A stretch of DNA of 64,000 bases, from contig NZ_JBHSKT010000001.1 of the NCBI RefSeq assembly GCF_042657365.1, forward strand, positions 1-64,000, read 5' to 3'. Numbering within the stretch: the first letter of the stretch is position 1; each line of letters opens with the position of its first letter. A program made the position numbers and the translations under genes. The stretch comes from Adhaeribacter_A terreus. GTDB lineage: Bacteria > Bacteroidota > Bacteroidia > Cytophagales > Hymenobacteraceae. This document shows, in pieces, positions 1 through 9,223 of this stretch. The notes beneath the pieces are model-generated. The model saw nothing but the letters and a program-made list of their open reading frames with translations, did no database searches and had not been told where the DNA came from.

Positions 1-88
<88 letters not shown>

Positions 89-100
89 CCCCATTTAACT

Positions 101-132
101 AAACCCCAGCTTAGTAATAAGTTGGGGTTTTT
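101..132 (+). terminator. rRNA operon terminator
   Basis: A hairpin with arms AACCCCAGCTT and AAGTTGGGGTT (one mismatch) is followed by a T run. It lies just after the 5S gene, as expected for the end of an rRNA operon. Confidence 0.85.
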
Positions 133-434
133 GCGTTGTAAAGTGTTTTAGGTAAGAGTGGCTTGCTTGGAGGATAAGGAAGAACAGGAAAGACGAGGAT
201 AGTTATTCCATTAAACAAAACCCTCATTCCTAATCGGGAAGAGGTTTGTCATATAAAGCCATTTGAGTGCAAATTTAATGGGAATAAGTAGCAGCAAGTT
301 GAAGCCAAACGACTGTATCTTTCAAATCTATAAAGAAAGGTTATAACGAATCTGGAGGCCCATCAAATTGCTGATGTTTGACAAAAAAGGTTAATGGCTA
401 ATTGTAGCAACTTCATGTTTAAAGTTGCGGACTT

Positions 435-464
435 AAAACGCTATGGTTTTTGATAGAGAAAGTA
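435..464 (+). repeat. 30-bp dispersed motif, copy
   Basis: Begins AAAACGCTATGGTTTT and ends GAGAAAGTA. It stands alone in the gene-free region after the 5S rRNA. Confidence 0.7.
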
Positions 465-686
465 ATGGGAATTCTTTTAATACATTGCTAATAATTTCTT
501 CTAGTAGCCATTTTCAGAAGTTAAATCTGAAAGAATGAAATGATATGTTGATTTCAGTCGTGGAAGAATTATAGAAAATAGACACTATTCTTTAACGAAG
601 AGTTATTTATCATAGAGAGGTACTACTTAGGATAGCTTAACATTTCTTGATTAATATATAATCGAGAATATTCGAATATAAGGGGT

Positions 687-758
687 AATTATTGAACATA
701 AAAAAACGCTATAACTTTTAATCGAAAAAATCATAGCGTTTTTTATGTTCAATAATAT
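687..758. terminator. Long inverted repeat made of two opposed dispersed motifs; likely terminator of the porU-porV-M16 operon
   Basis: The arms match over about 25 bp with one extra A on the left: 688-712 and 733-757, with a 20-base loop. Each arm ends in CGCTAT/ATAGCG next to an A or T run. The element therefore reads as the 30-bp dispersed motif on the plus strand (703-732) and on the minus strand (742-713) at once. It lies directly after the stop codon of the minus-strand M16 gene, so it can serve as an intrinsic terminator. Confidence 0.75.
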
Positions 759-764
759 ATTTCT

Positions 765-2033
765 CTAAGCGCCTGCAGTAACCAGATTTAAGGGTTTAGC
801 AAAATATTGATTAGATAATTCCTGAAGATCCTGAGCTGTAGTGCTGCGTATTGTTGCAAAATAGGAGGTAAAATAATCTAAAGGAAGATTATAAAGAATC
901 AGATGTTTGTAGCGATCCATTTGATCGAAAACAGTGTTAGATTCACTTAAAAATTTGCCAATAATATAATTTTTAACTGTTTGTAATTCTGCCTCTGATA
1001 TCAGTGTATTTTTTAATAACTCCAGTTCTTTATCAATTTCAACTACGGTTTCGCCGGCTTTTGCAGCATTTACTTCCGTGCCAATAAAGAATAAGGTAGA
1101 ATATTTTCGGGGAGAAAGAGAAGCGTAAATACCATAAGTAAAGCCTTTATCCTCCCGGATATTCTTCATAAGACGCGAACCAAAATAACCGCCTAGAGTT
1201 TTAGTCAGAATAGTTAGTTTAATATAATCCGGGTGGTTGATAAGTGGGAAGGTTTTACCGTAACGGATGGCGGCTTGCAAGCTATCAGGTATAGTAATAT
1301 TTTCTTTTAATGAACTAGCCTGAATTTCATGTTTAGGAGTACTTACAACTGCTGTATTTGTGTTTTCATGCAGCTGCAAATTCTCAATAGCATCTTTTAA
1401 TTCCTGATTTAGATCTCCACAAGTAAAAATCTCCGCGGCACCTATCGTGAATTGACTGGAATAAAAATCCCGGATATCAGATAACTGGATTTTCTCTATC
1501 GTTTCATTATCTAAACCGGTAGTATAAGGATGATTTTGGCCATAAACATTGCGGGTAAAACGCTCCATGGCCAGGTAAGCAGGTTTCTTTCTTTCAACTG
1601 CTATATTCTGAGCGGTGCGTTGTTTCAGAAGCTCAAATTCTTTCTCCGGGAAGGCAGGTTCGTTCAGAATTTCCGTAACTAAAGGCAATAGCGTTGTGAA
1701 ATGCCGGGAAAGGCAGTACAGCGTTAAAGTTGCGTAATCAAAGCCTTGGTTACACTCCAATGATGCGCCGTAAAAATCAAGAATATCAGCAATTTGCTTG
1801 GAAGTTTTATTTCTGGTGCCTTCCAGCAAAAGTTTGGAAGTGAAATAAGATGCACCTTTCCCTTTTTCAAACCATTTCCCGGCCGGAAAAACGATTTCGA
1901 AGCGCAGAACAGGTTGCGTGGAATTAGCCAAGTAATGCACCTTCGCGCCATTGCCTAAAGTTTTTACTTCAGTTTGTGGTAGCGTGAAATTTTCGAATTC
2001 GTGGATTTCCGGCGCAAGTGAACGATCTAGCAT
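765..2033 (-). CDS. M16 family zinc-peptidase-like protein without the zinc motif
   Basis: This 422-residue protein has the two-domain fold pattern of M16 (pitrilysin/PqqL) peptidases. The place where active members have HxxEH (residues about 61-71) reads ASYFTSKLLLE, so zinc ligands are absent. The C-terminal half keeps the substrate-binding segment with an Arg and Tyr (GGYFGSRL, then GFTYGIY, about residues 280-305). This is the pattern of the non-catalytic partner in M16 heterodimers such as mitochondrial MPP-alpha. There is no signal peptide. It lies 8 bp after porV on the same strand and probably shares its transcript. No active M16 partner is next to it. The family call is firm; the role is inferred. 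Confidence 0.85.
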   Translation of the reverse strand: MLDRSLAPEIHEFENFTLPQTEVKTLGNGAKVHYLANSTQPVLRFEIVFPAGKWFEKGKGASYFTSKLLLEGTRNKTSKQIADILDFYGASLECNQGFDYATLTLYCLSRHFTTLLPLVTEILNEPAFPEKEFELLKQRTAQNIAVERKKPAYLAMERFTRNVYGQNHPYTTGLDNETIEKIQLSDIRDFYSSQFTIGAAEIFTCGDLNQELKDAIENLQLHENTNTAVVSTPKHEIQASSLKENITIPDSLQAAIRYGKTFPLINHPDYIKLTILTKTLGGYFGSRLMKNIREDKGFTYGIYASLSPRKYSTLFFIGTEVNAAKAGETVVEIDKELELLKNTLISEAELQTVKNYIIGKFLSESNTVFDQMDRYKHLILYNLPLDYFTSYFATIRSTTAQDLQELSNQYFAKPLNLVTAGA

Positions 2034-2041
2034 AGATGAAT

Positions 2042-3238
2042 TTATTGAGCTGGAGCTACAGATGCTTCTTGTTTATCTACGTTAAACATCAGCGTGAAAC
2101 GGATAGTATTGGCAAGTGGATTAGACTGTTGATTTCCGGTTGGAACCAGGTAAGCAGCATCTAAACCGAATTTCTGATAACGGATACCAAGACCCATTGA
2201 GAAATACTGGCGGTTACCTTTATTTGGATCTTCGTAGAAATAACCCGCACGGGCAGCAAAAATATTGTCATACCAGTATTCAGCACCCGCCGATAAATTG
2301 ATCTCAGAAATTTCTTCGCTGAAGCCATCTGGAGCATCGGTGAAAGAGCTAAATACCGCACCCATTACGTTTTTAGCGCGACGGATTGAATCTTCTTTAA
2401 TATCGCCTGAAGGAGAAGGAACCAACAGTTTATTTCCATCGACAGTTAACGTGATCTTGTTAAACGGATCTAGTTCCATGGTGAAGGCGGCACCTAAACG
2501 CAGGTTGGTTGGAATGAAATCTTTATCGTCCTGGGTATTGTAGCTGATCTTTGCACCAAGGTTAGATACATTACCGCCCAGTGCAAGATTATAATTCTTA
2601 CCACCCATAATCAGGTCTTTGGTATAATAGATACCGAGATCGGCTGCAACTGAGTTACCTGGCTTGGCTGTAGCAGAGGCGCCACCGCTATTGGTGATAG
2701 AAATACCGCCGGCTAAGTTTGAATGGATGAAGCGAGCACCTAAACCCAACGATAGGTTATCGCTCAAACGCTGACCATATGCAGCATCGATCGTATATTC
2801 TTTCGGGCGGAAATCCTGTAAAGGGTTGCCGTTGGCATCGGTGAACTGAATGGAACCGAGGTTGAAATATAAAAGCGATAAAGAGAATGAAGAGTTATCG
2901 TTGATATTTTTCACCGCCGAAACGTAGCTCAGCGACATATCGTTAATAATATTCCGGAGCCACGGCGAGTAAGACGTAGCAATGGAAAAATCGTGCTGAA
3001 TAAAACCGAGTTTAGCAGGGTTCCAATGAGGTGAATTTGCGTCCGGCGAAATGGCTACTCCGGCATCGCCCATGGCTGCTGAACGGGCATCGGGCGAAAC
3101 CGTTAAAATAGGAACGGCAGTAGTTATTGCCCGTAGCGCATCCTGGCCGGATGAAGAGCTCTGAGCAAATGAAAATTCTGGGAGGAGTAGGCAAAGACCG
3201 GCTAATAACCCTGAAACTGATAGTTTTATTTTGTGCAT
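2042..3238 (-). CDS. porV: Type IX secretion outer-membrane protein PorV (LptO)
   Basis: This 398-residue protein has a signal peptide (residues 1-25, ending SFAQ). It matches the PorV family in its N-terminal block: TVSPDARSAAMGDAG, then a WNPAKL segment and YSPWLRN. PorV is a FadL-like 14-strand outer-membrane barrel. It carries cargo from the type IX translocon to the attachment complex and works with PorU. The gene lies 49 bp downstream of the porU stop-to-start junction on the minus strand, which is a common arrangement. It is full length and no anomaly is visible. Confidence 0.95.
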   Translation of the reverse strand: MHKIKLSVSGLLAGLCLLLPEFSFAQSSSSGQDALRAITTAVPILTVSPDARSAAMGDAGVAISPDANSPHWNPAKLGFIQHDFSIATSYSPWLRNIINDMSLSYVSAVKNINDNSSFSLSLLYFNLGSIQFTDANGNPLQDFRPKEYTIDAAYGQRLSDNLSLGLGARFIHSNLAGGISITNSGGASATAKPGNSVAADLGIYYTKDLIMGGKNYNLALGGNVSNLGAKISYNTQDDKDFIPTNLRLGAAFTMELDPFNKITLTVDGNKLLVPSPSGDIKEDSIRRAKNVMGAVFSSFTDAPDGFSEEISEINLSAGAEYWYDNIFAARAGYFYEDPNKGNRQYFSMGLGIRYQKFGLDAAYLVPTGNQQSNPLANTIRFTLMFNVDKQEASVAPAQ

Positions 3239-3287
3239 GTTAAAGCGGAAAATTATTGATTGCGAAGACCAAATATAAATATAGTTT

Positions 3288-6200
3288 TTAATTTAAAATC
3301 ACCAGTTTCTCGTATTTCGAAACTTTTGCACCGCGCGATGCCCGAACCGTTAATTTGTACACGTATACGCCCTTTGCCAGTACGTCGTTATATTCGTCGC
3401 GGCCGTTCCAGTTTATTTCTGCAACGTGCGGTTTGCTGGCAAAGCTGGTTGCGCTCAGCGTTCTTACCAGTTTTCCTGATACGGTAAAAATCTGAACTTG
3501 TATATCTAGATCTTCGCCGGCGCGGTTATGGTCGAAATGGAAAGTGGTATTGGTAGAGAATGGGTTCGGATAATTCAGTACATGGTCCAACGCCAGGGTT
3601 TCGGAGCTGGCCACAATAAACTCAATGCGTTTTTCCGAGGAATTATTGTGTGTATCCCAGGCTTTAACGCGCAGCTCGTGTGGGCCGGGCGTTAAATTCT
3701 TGAACATATACCGCACCTTGCCAGACCGGAAATTATCGAGATCGGAGATATAGTATTCATTCAGCACTTTTATGTTTTCCTTATTTCCATCCAACGTTGC
3801 AGTAATTTCGTGGCCAATACCTAAGCCAGCCGTGTTAATGCCGCTGGAATCGGAAAGGTGGGAAATAAGCAGGGAATTGGTACCGGTAAGTCCGCCATAA
3901 ACAAATGCTTCGTTATCCATAAAAAGACTGATAACCGGCGGAATAGTATCGGCAGGAATATTGGCTGCGGAACCGCCAATTATAATGTCAGTATTTGCAC
4001 CATGCGCATCCAGGTTACCAGAAGCAGCATACAAGCTTATCTTGCCATTGCCATACAGGTAATTGATATCTTTCGGCACAACAAAAGTGCTGCTCCACAA
4101 ACCATTTTTTGCAGTAGCTACACCTTCATAAATAATGCTTTCGCGGGTCTTTATGTTTTGCGGGCTGCTGCCGTTATCACCTAAAGTCCGGATCACAGTT
4201 TCTTTTTCAAAAACGGTGATATTGACTTTTCCATTGAAATCTGATAGCGTTTGGCCATTTTGGTTAGCTACGTTACCGGAAATTTTTACGGTGGAAAGCG
4301 CTTTTAATGTATCGGGTTGTCTAACGGAAGGTTTAATATCTATGGCGCTCACCTGCACTTTTTCTTCCGGATAAGCCAGACGCATGGAAGGATCGCCTAA
4401 TAAAGCAAAATTACGATTTGAAGAACCTGAAATACTGGCGTTTTTGGTGTGCATTACAATATCGCCGAGCCGCGGCATCTGGCCGTTTACAGGTTTAAAA
4501 GCGAAATTATAGAAGCTGCGGTTCAGTACATCGTTAGAGCTGGCGCCTACCGGACGTGTAGTAGTAATTAACCCGATTGCGCCGCCATTCTTACTTTTTA
4601 AAGCAAATTCGGCGGCGGAAGGCCGGCGCGGGTCATCGTAACGGCCAAATTCGCACGTTGCAGTTACAAAGAAAGATGGGCTGTTTATGTTGTTCCAGTT
4701 ATTGATCTGGCCAACGGTTACGATCTGTTCGTGCGCTAAACCGGTTTCGCCGCCGTGGCCGGAATAATTTATGATCAGCGAACCTTGTTCCACGGCGCGG
4801 TCAATTTCGGCCACGCAATCTGGCGAGCGCTGACCATTGGCCACGGCTACCTGGCGGAACATATCGAGGTACACTTTATTTACATTGTAAGCAGGCTGCT
4901 TTTTAATTAAAGAATCTGCGTAAGCTTCGGTAGCATTCTGGTGCAGGTTTCCGTCCTGGTCATCGGCAATGAAGGTTACGCGGTTGCGCCATTTGCCAAA
5001 TTTCTCCGGGCTGTCGTAAGCAATAATTTTATTCACCATGCTTTCGGCATCTTCTATGCTGGCAGCCGGAAGGCGACCCACACCGATATCGGAAAAGCTG
5101 CTGGAAGAATATTCCGGCCAGGCACCTTCGTTATCATCTAAAAGCGTAAAATAATCTTCGGAAGAATAAGTGTCTATCTGATCCAGCGATTCGAAGGATT
5201 CATAAACCGGCACAAAGTTGGTGTTGTTTTGCGTGCGGTTTTGCTGGCTGTTTGCAAAATTAGATTTGTAGTCGTAAGAAGCATCGCCGAAAAGCAGCAG
5301 GTAGATCAAGCTGTCGCCGGTTTTGGTATTGTTCAGAATTTTCCGGTCGTAGATCATTTTCATCAGGTCGCGGATGGCAGTTACATCCTGGGCACCGGAA
5401 GAAAATTCGTTATAAACCTGGCGGGGCGTTACAATGGCAATGTTCAATTTATCACGTTGGTGGCGATGATTGGCTAAACGCTGGGCCTGCGATAAAAAGA
5501 GCGGATGGCTTACAATTACCATGTCCAGTTTTCCATCTTTATTCAGGGCATGCAGGTTCTGGTTAGCAACGCGGCCCCAGGTAAAAGGCGCATAAAAACC
5601 GGTACCGGAAAAAACTACAAATTCGCGAACGGTATCGGTTAGGGCAGAAAAAGTGGCTTCGCTGCCGTTAAAAGCAAGTTGCTGACGCACGGGTTGCAGC
5701 GGGTCGGTTATGTCCCATACTACAGTTTCGGCAGCGTTGCTAATATTCCCGATCCGGAACTGGCTGATCGCATTCGGGCCAATATTTTGTAGCGAACGGA
5801 AATTGGTTTGATTATTAAATAAAAGCAACCGTCGTTTCGCATTTATTTCCAGGTAATTCAGAAGACCTAAACTAGATGATTGGCCCATCTGGTTAAAAGA
5901 AAGACCTACACGAAGGTTGGAATTATTATAAGAAACGGTATTTAAATTGAAGGAAAAAGTCTGAACGTTGTCATCGCCGGCCGGGTGGTAGTCCCAACTG
6001 CCATGACCCATAACGTCCTGGAAGCCAATGGTTGCATTGTTTACTTTTAAAGTAAAACGGCCCCCTACAACGCTTTGAGAAACCGGTGATACACCGGCAA
6101 CTGCCGAAGTAAGCGTAACGGGTGAACTTTGATCCAGATCTGATAAACCGAAATTGATCTCGTGGCTAAGTTTGTAGGAATTGAATTCTTCGCCGTACCA

Positions 6201-7190
6201 AACCCGCCCGGAGGCAAGCAGGTTCCGGTTTTCAATTTCATGGTGGGCACGCTCATTGAAAGTAGTGATAGTGGCCGTAGGCGTACCGGAAACAGCGCCG
6301 GCATTCGAAACCCGCTGGCCAGGAGCTGCGCCAACAGTCAGGAAATAATAGGCGGTATCGGAGTAAATATTGAGGTTATAATTGAAGCCATCTTTGTTGT
6401 TGTTTAGTTTCCAGGTGTGCGGGCCTTGTCCGTAGAATAAAATATAATCCTGCGGATTGAACTGCCCATCACTTTCTCCCGGAAAATAGATAGCGTTTTC
6501 TACCAGGTCATCGGCGCGGGGCGCATCATTAGCTTGTGGCAGCATACCGCCGCCATTACCATAAAGCTGAATACGGCGCGGGTCAATATTCTGCAGATTT
6601 AAGCCCATACCCTGCAACGTTGCATAATCGAGCTTATACATGCCGCTGCCGGTAATGCCAATGCGGTACCAATCGCCGGAGCTTAAAACGGATGCGGTTT
6701 TGTTTGAACGCAGGTTGCCGCCTTTCTTTTCTTTAAAAGCAGTATTGGCTGAATAAGTATAATCGAAGCGGGTAAGTTTTTCGAGTTGGCCGGTTTGCGG
6801 GTTTTTCCGGATCGGGATGAATGAAATGGTACTTAACGTGCGGCCGTTGGCCAAGGCGCTGTGAACAGAAACTTCGGGCGAAGCCTGAAAAATATCTTTG
6901 GGTAAAAAGCGGGTTTCTTCGGAAGTAAATGGTACGTAAACCGGATTTTGGAACTGAAAATTACTTACGCGGGCATCTGTTATCTGAAGCGAATAAACCG
7001 GGACGCGCTCTTTATATTTTATTTCGGCACCGGCAAAAACAGGGATAACGGCTTCGGCTTTACTGGTTTTTTGTACGGGAGCAGTGCCTTTCCAGGTGAG
7101 GGTAATGGTTTTACCGGTTTCAGAAAATGCCGATGTTGCTGAAAACCAGAGAAGTAATGTGAAAAAGAGCGAGATAAACTGCTGCTTCAT
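3288..7190 (-). CDS. porU: Type IX secretion system sortase PorU
   Basis: PorU is the gingipain-like (C25) cysteine peptidase that removes the C-terminal sorting domain of type IX cargo at the cell surface and links the cargo to A-LPS. The frame is open from 7250, but the Met at 7190 begins a clean signal peptide (MKQQFISLFFTLLLWF...), so I take that start (1300 residues). The catalytic pair is visible: His 812 in NYSGHGGE and Cys 846 in VTATCEFGR. The protein ends in a type IX-like C-terminal Ig fold, starting near LNYPNPFSTN and closing with YEKLVILN. It is first in a minus-strand operon with porV and the M16-like gene. Confidence 0.95.
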   Translation of the reverse strand: MKQQFISLFFTLLLWFSATSAFSETGKTITLTWKGTAPVQKTSKAEAVIPVFAGAEIKYKERVPVYSLQITDARVSNFQFQNPVYVPFTSEETRFLPKDIFQASPEVSVHSALANGRTLSTISFIPIRKNPQTGQLEKLTRFDYTYSANTAFKEKKGGNLRSNKTASVLSSGDWYRIGITGSGMYKLDYATLQGMGLNLQNIDPRRIQLYGNGGGMLPQANDAPRADDLVENAIYFPGESDGQFNPQDYILFYGQGPHTWKLNNNKDGFNYNLNIYSDTAYYFLTVGAAPGQRVSNAGAVSGTPTATITTFNERAHHEIENRNLLASGRVWYGEEFNSYKLSHEINFGLSDLDQSSPVTLTSAVAGVSPVSQSVVGGRFTLKVNNATIGFQDVMGHGSWDYHPAGDDNVQTFSFNLNTVSYNNSNLRVGLSFNQMGQSSSLGLLNYLEINAKRRLLLFNNQTNFRSLQNIGPNAISQFRIGNISNAAETVVWDITDPLQPVRQQLAFNGSEATFSALTDTVREFVVFSGTGFYAPFTWGRVANQNLHALNKDGKLDMVIVSHPLFLSQAQRLANHRHQRDKLNIAIVTPRQVYNEFSSGAQDVTAIRDLMKMIYDRKILNNTKTGDSLIYLLLFGDASYDYKSNFANSQQNRTQNNTNFVPVYESFESLDQIDTYSSEDYFTLLDDNEGAWPEYSSSSFSDIGVGRLPAASIEDAESMVNKIIAYDSPEKFGKWRNRVTFIADDQDGNLHQNATEAYADSLIKKQPAYNVNKVYLDMFRQVAVANGQRSPDCVAEIDRAVEQGSLIINYSGHGGETGLAHEQIVTVGQINNWNNINSPSFFVTATCEFGRYDDPRRPSAAEFALKSKNGGAIGLITTTRPVGASSNDVLNRSFYNFAFKPVNGQMPRLGDIVMHTKNASISGSSNRNFALLGDPSMRLAYPEEKVQVSAIDIKPSVRQPDTLKALSTVKISGNVANQNGQTLSDFNGKVNITVFEKETVIRTLGDNGSSPQNIKTRESIIYEGVATAKNGLWSSTFVVPKDINYLYGNGKISLYAASGNLDAHGANTDIIIGGSAANIPADTIPPVISLFMDNEAFVYGGLTGTNSLLISHLSDSSGINTAGLGIGHEITATLDGNKENIKVLNEYYISDLDNFRSGKVRYMFKNLTPGPHELRVKAWDTHNNSSEKRIEFIVASSETLALDHVLNYPNPFSTNTTFHFDHNRAGEDLDIQVQIFTVSGKLVRTLSATSFASKPHVAEINWNGRDEYNDVLAKGVYVYKLTVRASRGAKVSKYEKLVILN

Positions 7191-7252
7191 AAGCCCAAAC
7201 AAATGTTCCGTAATATAATAAAAAAACCGCTTTAATTGTTTCAGCAACAAGA

Positions 7253-7288
7253 GAATAGCCCGACAGGTTCACCTGCCGGGCTATTACA
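7253..7288 (-). terminator. Hairpin between purS and porU
   Basis: The arms TAGCCCGACAGG and CCTGCCGGGCTA fold around TTCA. It lies after the purS stop codon and before porU, so it probably ends the pssA-purS transcript. The T tract is weak. Confidence 0.55.
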
Positions 7289-7328
7289 TAACTATTGTTA
7301 AATATAAATATTGTATGGCAACCCGAAA

Positions 7329-7580
7329 TTAATTTTGGTGCAGTTCAAACCGGTACGATTCCATGATGAGGTTAGCCAGCAGTTTCTTGCAAGCATCTTC
7401 TACTTTTGTTTTCGCTTCGGCCTCGTTTTCAGCTTCCAGTTGCAGGGTAATGTGTTTGCCTACGCGCACGTCCTGCACGGTATTCAGGCCCAAATGCTCC
7501 AGGCCCAGCATCACCGCTTTGCCTTGCGGGTCCAGCAATTCTTTTTTCGGCATTACGTCAATTTCAGCGGTAAATTTCAT
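7329..7580 (-). CDS. purS: Phosphoribosylformylglycinamidine synthase subunit PurS
   Basis: PurS is the small dimeric subunit of the three-part FGAM synthase (PurS-PurQ-PurL) in purine synthesis. It bridges PurQ and PurL for ammonia transfer. The 83-residue length is typical, and the family pattern is present: an opening MKFTAEIDVMPKKELLDPQG strand and a central LGL..V.DVRVGKHI segment. The ATG overlaps the pssA stop by 4 bp, so the two are translationally coupled. The glutaminase subunit purQ is at 19.9-20.6 kb in this window, and purL was not seen. Confidence 0.93.
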   Translation of the reverse strand: MKFTAEIDVMPKKELLDPQGKAVMLGLEHLGLNTVQDVRVGKHITLQLEAENEAEAKTKVEDACKKLLANLIMESYRFELHQN

Positions 7581-8287
7581 GAATATGAAGGTTTTATAAT
7601 GGATAATAGGATGTATAAAGCAATGATGAATGGTATGGCTACGAACTGAAAAACTGCCGCTAAAACGGCCGCCATAATTACAAAAACGAACCGCACCGAA
7701 TTATCTTTCCAGGTCAGGTTCTTGAATTTCAAAGCAAAAAGCGGAATTTCGGCTACCAGCAAATAACTCAGCAAGGCGGTTAAGAACGTGAGCAGGAAAG
7801 GGTTCAGAATAATTTCCGAAACCCCGAAACCATCGTTGGCCAGAATAAGCGGCAGCGAACTTACAAAAATGGTGCAGGCCGGCGTTGGCATGCCAATGAA
7901 CGAAGTGGTTTGCCGCGTATCAATATTAAATTTAGCTAAACGCAGCGCCGAAAAAATGGTAATGAGAAAGCCAAAGAACGGAAAAACGGTAGGGGAAAGA
8001 CCTAAAAAACTGCTTTGTCCTTCCAGCGATGCTTGGATTAAATGGAACATGAGCACACCCGGCACCACCCCGAACGAAACCATATCGGCCAGGGAATCGA
8101 GCTGCTTGCCAATTTCGGAATAGGCTTTGAGCAAACGTGCCAGCATGCCGTCCATAAAATCGAGCACCGCCGCCAAACCAACCAGATACGCTGCCAGCAC
8201 CATGTTGCCATGAAACGAAAAATATACGGCCAGGCAACCGCAAAACAGGTTCATACAGGTAATGGCGTTGGGCAAATGCTTTTTCAT
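7577..8287 (-). CDS. pssA: CDP-diacylglycerol--serine O-phosphatidyltransferase
   Basis: This 236-residue integral membrane enzyme makes phosphatidylserine from CDP-diacylglycerol and serine, the first step to phosphatidylethanolamine. The CDP-alcohol phosphotransferase signature D-x2-DG-x2-AR-x8-G-x3-D-x3-D is complete: D43, D46-G47, A50-R51, G60, D64, D68. Several hydrophobic helices follow. Phosphatidylserine synthase fits better than phosphatidylglycerophosphate synthase because of the N-terminal PNAITCMNLFCG segment. It precedes purS with a 4-bp overlap. Confidence 0.93.
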   Translation of the reverse strand: MKKHLPNAITCMNLFCGCLAVYFSFHGNMVLAAYLVGLAAVLDFMDGMLARLLKAYSEIGKQLDSLADMVSFGVVPGVLMFHLIQASLEGQSSFLGLSPTVFPFFGFLITIFSALRLAKFNIDTRQTTSFIGMPTPACTIFVSSLPLILANDGFGVSEIILNPFLLTFLTALLSYLLVAEIPLFALKFKNLTWKDNSVRFVFVIMAAVLAAVFQFVAIPFIIALYILLSIIKPSYS

Positions 8288-8321
8288 GCGCAGGTTTTTG
8301 GGCTCGAAAAGATACGGTTTT

Positions 8322-8957
8322 TTAGCGTAAAAACGGATTTTCTCTTTTTTCTTCGCCTATGGTGGTGCTTGGTCCGTGGCCCGGATACACTTTTACATCT
8401 TCCGGCAACGTAAATAATTTAGTTTTAATGCTGTTGATGAGCGTATCGAAATCGCCGCCCGGCAGATCGGTGCGGCCAATGCTGCGCTGGAAAAGTACGT
8501 CGCCGCCGATCAGGTTTTTGCCTTTTTCGTCGTAGAAAACCACGTGGCCCGGAGCATGGCCCGGCGCAAAGATCACTTTCAGCTCAGTTTTTCCGAAAGA
8601 AACGATATCGTTTTCGGCTAAAAAAGTCGTGGGCAGCACTTCTTCGTAATTGGTGAAACCGTAATTCGGCGCGTAACTCGGAATCGCTTTCAAGGTCGGC
8701 AGATCGGCTTCGTGTATTTCCAGACCTACATTATACGTATCAGCTACGAATTTATTGCCCAAAACGTGATCGATGTGGCAGTGTGTGTTCAGCAGTTTTA
8801 CTACTTTCAAACCGTTGTCGGAAATAAACTGCTTTAGCTTTGCTTTCTCGGCGGCATCGTAGCAACCCGGGTCCACAATCACGCATTCCTTGGTTTCATC
8901 GTGCAGCAGGTAAGTATTTTCGGCAAAAGGGTTAAACGTGAGGCCCGTAACGGTCAT
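8322..8957 (-). CDS. Metallo-beta-lactamase fold hydrolase, glyoxalase II type
   Basis: This 211-residue cytosolic hydrolase has the binuclear metal motif THCHIDH (H59, H61, D63, H64). Further ligands are the His of APGHAPGH (about residue 138), an Asp in GGDVLF (about 153) and the terminal PGHG (about 194). Such proteins cleave thioesters (hydroxyacylglutathione hydrolase) or act as persulfide dioxygenases. It is shorter than true glyoxalase II and lacks the C-terminal substrate domain, so the exact substrate is open. The gap to pssA is 34 bp, so it may be the first gene of that operon. Confidence 0.88.
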   Translation of the reverse strand: MTVTGLTFNPFAENTYLLHDETKECVIVDPGCYDAAEKAKLKQFISDNGLKVVKLLNTHCHIDHVLGNKFVADTYNVGLEIHEADLPTLKAIPSYAPNYGFTNYEEVLPTTFLAENDIVSFGKTELKVIFAPGHAPGHVVFYDEKGKNLIGGDVLFQRSIGRTDLPGGDFDTLINSIKTKLFTLPEDVKVYPGHGPSTTIGEEKRENPFLR

Positions 8958-9062
8958 GGCAAAAGCATTTTAAATTGATACCGTAAAATTGCGTTAATAT
9001 TCAGGAATTTCCAATTTCGGGGTGAGATTTGGTTTTTGAAAAGAGGAAGTCTCTTTGTTTTG

Positions 9063-9092
9063 AAAACGGTAGGGATTGAGGATAGAAAAGTG
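9063..9092 (+). repeat. 30-bp dispersed motif, copy
   Basis: AAAACGGTAGGGATTG start, TAGAAAAGTG end. It lies in the divergent gap between the MBL hydrolase and the YdeI-like gene. Confidence 0.7.
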
Positions 9093-9223
9093 ATAAGTAC
9101 CGATGGAGGTGCCGTTCTATAGGTTAACGGGAATGTTTATTAATTTAGACCTGGAATTATTTCTATTTTTAGAAAATACAAGCATTACGAAAGCAAGCTA
9201 AAACTGCAATTATCAATAATATA

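Larger units (their letters stand above)
133..764. other. Gene-free intergenic region of about 630 bp
   Basis: This AT-rich stretch lies between the 5S terminator and the end of the M16-like gene. I see no supportable ORF, tRNA or conserved RNA. It holds one copy of the 30-bp dispersed motif (435-464) and a long inverted repeat at its right end (687-758). The remainder could be decayed sequence, but nothing identifies it. Confidence 0.7.
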
